This document shows, piece by piece, positions 7,815-11,410 of a stretch of 11,410 nt of DNA. Where the stretch lies: NCBI GenBank assembly GCA_017501025.1, contig JAFVXS010000161.1, forward strand, positions 1 through 11,410, read 5' to 3'. The notes below the pieces were generated by a model that was not told where the DNA came from, did no database searches, and saw only the letters and a list, made by a program, of their open reading frames with translations. Every line of letters starts with the position of its first letter. The stretch's first letter is position 1. Origin of the DNA: Alistipes sp. Its GTDB lineage: Bacteria; Bacteroidota; Bacteroidia; Bacteroidales; Rikenellaceae. The position numbers and the translations under genes were made by a program.

Positions 7815-9344
7815 ATGAGAGCATTAGTTAGTGTCAGCGACAAGAGTGGGTTGGTTGAATTTGTAGGCCAACTTCAAGCACTCGGCTGGGAGATTATCGC
7901 AACAGGCGGAACACAACGTCTGTTGGAGGAGAAAGGTATTAAAACTATCGGTATCAGCGAGGTTACAGGTTTTCCTGAAATCTGCGACGGACGAGTAAAA
8001 ACCCTCCATCCGAAAGTTCACGGAGCATTGTTGGCTCGTCGCGATTGCGAGAGCCATTTAGAGGCACTTCGCGAGAATGGTATCGGCTTTATTGACCTTG
8101 TGTGTGTCAATCTCTATCCTTTCCGCCAAACAATCAGCCGCGAGGGTGTGACTATGGAGGATGCTATCGAGAATATCGACATCGGCGGACCATCGATGTT
8201 GCGTAGTGCAGCGAAGAACTACCGTGATGTAACGGTCGTTTGTAATCCTGACGATTATGAGCAGGTATTGGAGGAGATTCGTGCAAATGGTAACACATCG
8301 CTCGATACACGACTTAAATTGTCGGCCGCCGCATATACTCATACTGCACAATATGACGCTTGCATTGCTACCTATATGCGTGAAAAGGCTGGTCTTGCAG
8401 AGAAGTTATTCCTCGAATTTGATGCAGTACAGACTCTCCGTTATGGCGAAAACCCTCATCAGAGTGCCAAATTTTACAGCGACCACCAAACCACAGCGTT
8501 CTCGCTTGCTTATGCCGAGCAGTTGGGTGGTAAAGAGTTGTCATACAACAATATTCAGGATGCAAACGCCGCACTGAATATTGTCCGCGAATTTGACGAG
8601 CCTTTCTGTACCGCCCTTAAACATATGAACCCTTGTGGAGCCGCTATCGGCAACACCATCGAGGAGGCTTGGCAGGCTGCATACGAGGCTGACAAAGTGA
8701 GTATCTATGGCGGTATCGTTGCCCTCAATCGCGAGGTTACTGCAAAGGTTGCCGAGGGTATGAAACCTATATTCTTGGAGATTGTTATGGCTCCATCATT
8801 CTCACCGGAGGCTCTCGAAATTCTCTCTACAAAGAAAAATTTGCGAATCTTAAAGGTTAATATGGATAAGAGCCAGACCTCGCAAGACCAATATGTGGGC
8901 GTAAATGGCGGTCTGCTTGTTCAAAAACTCGATACAACAACTTTGACAATCGAAGAGGGTATGTGCGTGACCGATGCACGTCCAACTGCACAGCAACTTT
9001 GCGATATGAACTTCGGTTGGCGTATTGTTAAGCACGTAAAATCTAATGCGATTGTCGTTGTTAAGGATGGACACACTTTGGGAGTAGGTGCAGGACAGAT
9101 GAATCGCGTAGGCTCTGCCGAAATTGCTCTTAAAGAGGCACAAGCCGCAGGTTTTACCTCCGATTTGACATTGGCATCAGACGGTTTTCTCCCATTCGAC
9201 GACACAGTAGCTCTCGCAGCACAATACGGTGTTACCGCAATCGTTCAGCCGGGTGGAAGTATTCGCGATGAGGATGCCATTAAAAAGGCTAACGAGTTGG
9301 GTATTACGATGTTGTTTACAGGAATGCGTCACTTCAAACACTAA
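7815..9344 (+). CDS. purH: PurH, bifunctional AICAR formyltransferase / IMP cyclohydrolase
   Basis: This 509-residue protein carries out the last two steps to IMP. The N-terminal IMP cyclohydrolase domain (MGS-like fold, about 1-195) shows SVSDKSGLVEF (6-16), ATGGTQRLL (29-37), TGFPEICDGRVKTLHPKVHG (51-70) and DIGGPSMLRSAAKNY (122-136). The C-terminal formyltransferase domain shows LRYGENPHQ (208-216), GGKELSYNNIQDANAA (238-253) and Lys269-His270 of the KHMNPCG motif, the catalytic Lys-His pair of the family. The length is typical and the protein is complete. It needs 10-formyl-THF, as PurN does. The start lies 14 nt after purN and purD follows after 6 nt. Confidence 0.98.
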   Translation: MRALVSVSDKSGLVEFVGQLQALGWEIIATGGTQRLLEEKGIKTIGISEVTGFPEICDGRVKTLHPKVHGALLARRDCESHLEALRENGIGFIDLVCVNLYPFRQTISREGVTMEDAIENIDIGGPSMLRSAAKNYRDVTVVCNPDDYEQVLEEIRANGNTSLDTRLKLSAAAYTHTAQYDACIATYMREKAGLAEKLFLEFDAVQTLRYGENPHQSAKFYSDHQTTAFSLAYAEQLGGKELSYNNIQDANAALNIVREFDEPFCTALKHMNPCGAAIGNTIEEAWQAAYEADKVSIYGGIVALNREVTAKVAEGMKPIFLEIVMAPSFSPEALEILSTKKNLRILKVNMDKSQTSQDQYVGVNGGLLVQKLDTTTLTIEEGMCVTDARPTAQQLCDMNFGWRIVKHVKSNAIVVVKDGHTLGVGAGQMNRVGSAEIALKEAQAAGFTSDLTLASDGFLPFDDTVALAAQYGVTAIVQPGGSIRDEDAIKKANELGITMLFTGMRHFKH

Positions 9345-9350
9345 AAAACG

Positions 9351-10607
9351 ATGGGCAAAAGAGTTCTTGTTATAGGTTCAGGCGGTCGCGAGCACGCAAT
9401 TGTTGATGCTTTAAGTCGTAGTCCGCAGGTCGAAAAGATATATGCAGCACCCGGCAATGCAGGTATCGCTTGTCAGGCAGAGTGTGTCGCCATTAAAGAT
9501 AGCGATGTCGCAGCATTGAAAGAGTTTGCTTTGGCAAATCATATCGATTTGACCGTAGTTGGACCGGAGGCTGCTTTGGCAGTTGGTGTAGTCGATGAGT
9601 TTCGACAAGCCGGTTTGCCTATTTTCGGACATACAAAGTCGGCGACACGCATCGAATCGTCCAAAGAGTTTGCAAAGGAGTTGATGAAGCGTCACAATAT
9701 CCCAACAGCCGCATATCAAACCTTTGACAACTACGACCAAGCTCGCCGATATATCGAAACTACCGGCACGCCTACTGTAATCAAATACGACGGTTTGGCA
9801 GCAGGTAAAGGTGTCGTTGTAGCTATGACGTTCGAGGAGGCGGATGCAGCCCTGAAAGATATGCTGATGGATGAGAGTTTCGGCAAAGGCAGGGTAGTTA
9901 TCGAAGAGTATTTGGAGGGACCCGAATTTTCGTTAATGTGCTTTGTCAATGGCTCTACGCTCCATCCTATGCCCGTTGCACAAGACCATAAAAGGGCTTA
10001 CGATGGCGATAAAGGACCTAATACGGGTGGAATGGGAGCCTACACAACTCTTCCATTCATTACGGAGGATGATTTGCAATATGCCATCGATAAAATTATG
10101 CAGCCAACCATAGATGCAATGGCAAGCGAGGGATATCCATTAACAGGAGTGCTTTACGGTGGTCTTATGAAGACAGCAACAGGCATAAAAGTTATCGAAT
10201 TTAATGCCCGTTTTGGCGACCCCGAGACAGAGGTTGTGTTACCATTGCTCGATAGCGATATTTTTGATATCTTTGCAGCGATTGCAACAAATCGCACGGT
10301 TGAAGATATTCACTGGTCGAAAGATGCAACACTCGGTATCGTTCTCGCATCGAAAGGCTATCCCGGCTCATACGAGAAGGGTTTTGTAATCGATGGTTTG
10401 GACAAAATCGATGCAACTGCCTACCATATGGGTACCGCCCGTAATGGCGAAGGAGAACTCATCACGGCAGGTGGTCGTGTGATGATTATTGTTGCTCGTG
10501 GCACAAACCTCGCAGAGGCAATGCAGAAAGCAAATACCGAAGTTGAGAAAATCGAATGTGAAAATCTGTTCCACCGCACCGATATTGGGCATAAAGCATT
10601 GAAATAA
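9351..10607 (+). CDS. purD: PurD, phosphoribosylamine-glycine ligase (GAR synthetase)
   Basis: This 418-residue ATP-grasp enzyme joins phosphoribosylamine to glycine. The N-terminal domain has VLVIGSGGREHAI (5-17) and GNAGIA (35-40). The ATP-grasp part has KYDGLAAGKGVVVA (145-158), the conserved DHKRAYDGDKGPNTGGMGA stretch (212-230) and the metal-binding EFNARFGDPET (283-293). The length is normal and no key residue is missing. It acts directly after PurF and takes its unstable product. It starts 6 nt after purH, with only an A-rich leader and no Shine-Dalgarno sequence. Confidence 0.98.
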   Translation: MGKRVLVIGSGGREHAIVDALSRSPQVEKIYAAPGNAGIACQAECVAIKDSDVAALKEFALANHIDLTVVGPEAALAVGVVDEFRQAGLPIFGHTKSATRIESSKEFAKELMKRHNIPTAAYQTFDNYDQARRYIETTGTPTVIKYDGLAAGKGVVVAMTFEEADAALKDMLMDESFGKGRVVIEEYLEGPEFSLMCFVNGSTLHPMPVAQDHKRAYDGDKGPNTGGMGAYTTLPFITEDDLQYAIDKIMQPTIDAMASEGYPLTGVLYGGLMKTATGIKVIEFNARFGDPETEVVLPLLDSDIFDIFAAIATNRTVEDIHWSKDATLGIVLASKGYPGSYEKGFVIDGLDKIDATAYHMGTARNGEGELITAGGRVMIIVARGTNLAEAMQKANTEVEKIECENLFHRTDIGHKALK

Positions 10608-10615
10608 AGTTGATT

Positions 10616-11410
10616 ATGAGTACAATTATAGATGGCAAATTGCTCTCCGCACGTCTGAAACAGGAGATGGCAGAGCAGGTGGTAACACTCGAAAAAGAGT
10701 ATGGAAGAGTTCCATCGTTGGCTGTAATTTTGGTTGGCGACAACCCCGCATCGCAATCTTATGTGCGTGGCAAAATCAAGGCTGCTGCCGAGGTTGGTAT
10801 TAAATCGGAGTTGATTACTATGGCAGCAGAGACCAGCGAAGAGGCTTTACTCGACGAAATCGCACGTCTTAACGCGGATGGTGATGTTGATGGTGTATTG
10901 GTGCAGTTACCTCTGCCTAAACACATCAACGAGGAGCGTGTTATCGATGCTATTGACCTCGAAAAGGATGTCGATGGTTTCCATCCCGACAACGTTGCAA
11001 ACCTATGGTTGGGCAAACCTTGTATCAAACCTTGCACACCAAAGGGCGTAATGCGAATGATTGAGGAGTGCGGATTTAAGATTGCAGGTAGTCGTGCCGT
11101 TGTTGTCGGACGCAGCAACATTGTCGGCAAGCCTATGGCAAAACTACTGCTCGATGCCAATGCTACTGTTACCATAGCACACTCACGCACTGCAAATCTT
11201 ACCGAAATTACACGTCAGGCCGATATACTTATTGCAGCCGTAGGTCGTCCTCGAATGATTACAGCCGATATGGTACGCGAAGGTGCTATTGTAATCGATG
11301 TAGGTGTTAATCGCGACAGCACAAGCGGAAAGCTCTGTGGCGATATAGATTTTGACAGCGTAAAAGAGGTTGCGTCGTACATAACACCTGTACCGGGTGG
11401 TGTTGGTCCT
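10616..11410 (+). CDS. folD: FolD, methylenetetrahydrofolate dehydrogenase / cyclohydrolase (3' end outside window)
   Basis: The frame is open from ATG 10616 to the last base, giving 265 residues. FolD is usually about 280-295 residues, so roughly 20-30 are missing, and the window stops in the PGGVGP signature. FolD oxidises 5,10-methylene-THF to methenyl-THF and hydrolyses it to 10-formyl-THF. Visible features: Tyr49 and Lys53 in SYVRGKIKAA, matching the catalytic Tyr50 and Lys54 of E. coli, Gln97 in VLVQLPLP, KDVDGFHP with Asp120, and the cofactor-binding VVGRSNIVGKP. The ATG lies 8 nt after the purD stop. Its place at the end of the purine block fits supply of the formyl donor for PurN and PurH. 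Confidence 0.96.
   Translation, partial: MSTIIDGKLLSARLKQEMAEQVVTLEKEYGRVPSLAVILVGDNPASQSYVRGKIKAAAEVGIKSELITMAAETSEEALLDEIARLNADGDVDGVLVQLPLPKHINEERVIDAIDLEKDVDGFHPDNVANLWLGKPCIKPCTPKGVMRMIEECGFKIAGSRAVVVGRSNIVGKPMAKLLLDANATVTIAHSRTANLTEITRQADILIAAVGRPRMITADMVREGAIVIDVGVNRDSTSGKLCGDIDFDSVKEVASYITPVPGGVGP

Noticed and set aside
10759..11190. 143-codon minus-strand open frame near the window end
   Set aside because: It lies opposite folD, whose catalytic motifs are clear; the serine- and alanine-rich product is a codon-bias shadow.

Overview
The window carries a compact, one-directional (+ strand) block of de novo purine biosynthesis genes in the order purE(3' part)-purL-purC-purF-purM-purN-purH-purD-folD(5' part). 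Gaps between genes are 2-17 nt except for 80 nt between purC and purF, so most of it is probably one operon whose promoter lies upstream of the window. No RNA genes, mobile elements or CRISPR arrays are visible.

Organism: there are no strong Shine-Dalgarno sequences and the leaders before the start codons are A/T-rich, which fits Bacteroidota. Most of the window is roughly mid-40s to 50% GC with many TCG, TTG and CGT codons. A gut Rikenellaceae/Alistipes-like bacterium is my best guess, from general resemblance only. Several proteins (PurL with the clostridial-type N-terminus, a PurF with Fe-S cysteines, PurN) look more like Firmicutes versions than the Bacteroides versions I remember, so an old transfer of the cluster is possible.

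Layout: 1-309 is the C-terminal 102 residues of PurE, with an abrupt composition change near nt 157. 324-4031 is the large single-chain PurL. 4045-4761 is purC. 4762-4841 is the only sizeable intergenic region and holds an 11-bp hairpin with a competing alternative pairing. 4842-6191 is purF, 6209-7234 purM, 7237-7800 purN, 7815-9344 purH, 9351-10607 purD, and 10616 to the window end is folD.

How the genes work together: PurF makes phosphoribosylamine from PRPP, PurD makes GAR, PurN formylates it, PurL amidates it, PurM closes the ring to AIR, PurE and PurC carry it to SAICAR, and PurH performs the last two steps to IMP. FolD supplies the 10-formyl-THF used by PurN and PurH. purB and purK are not in the window.

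The most notable points are a PurF that lacks the N-terminal catalytic cysteine and a glutamine-binding arginine of its glutaminase domain while its phosphoribosyltransferase half is intact, and the mosaic purE.
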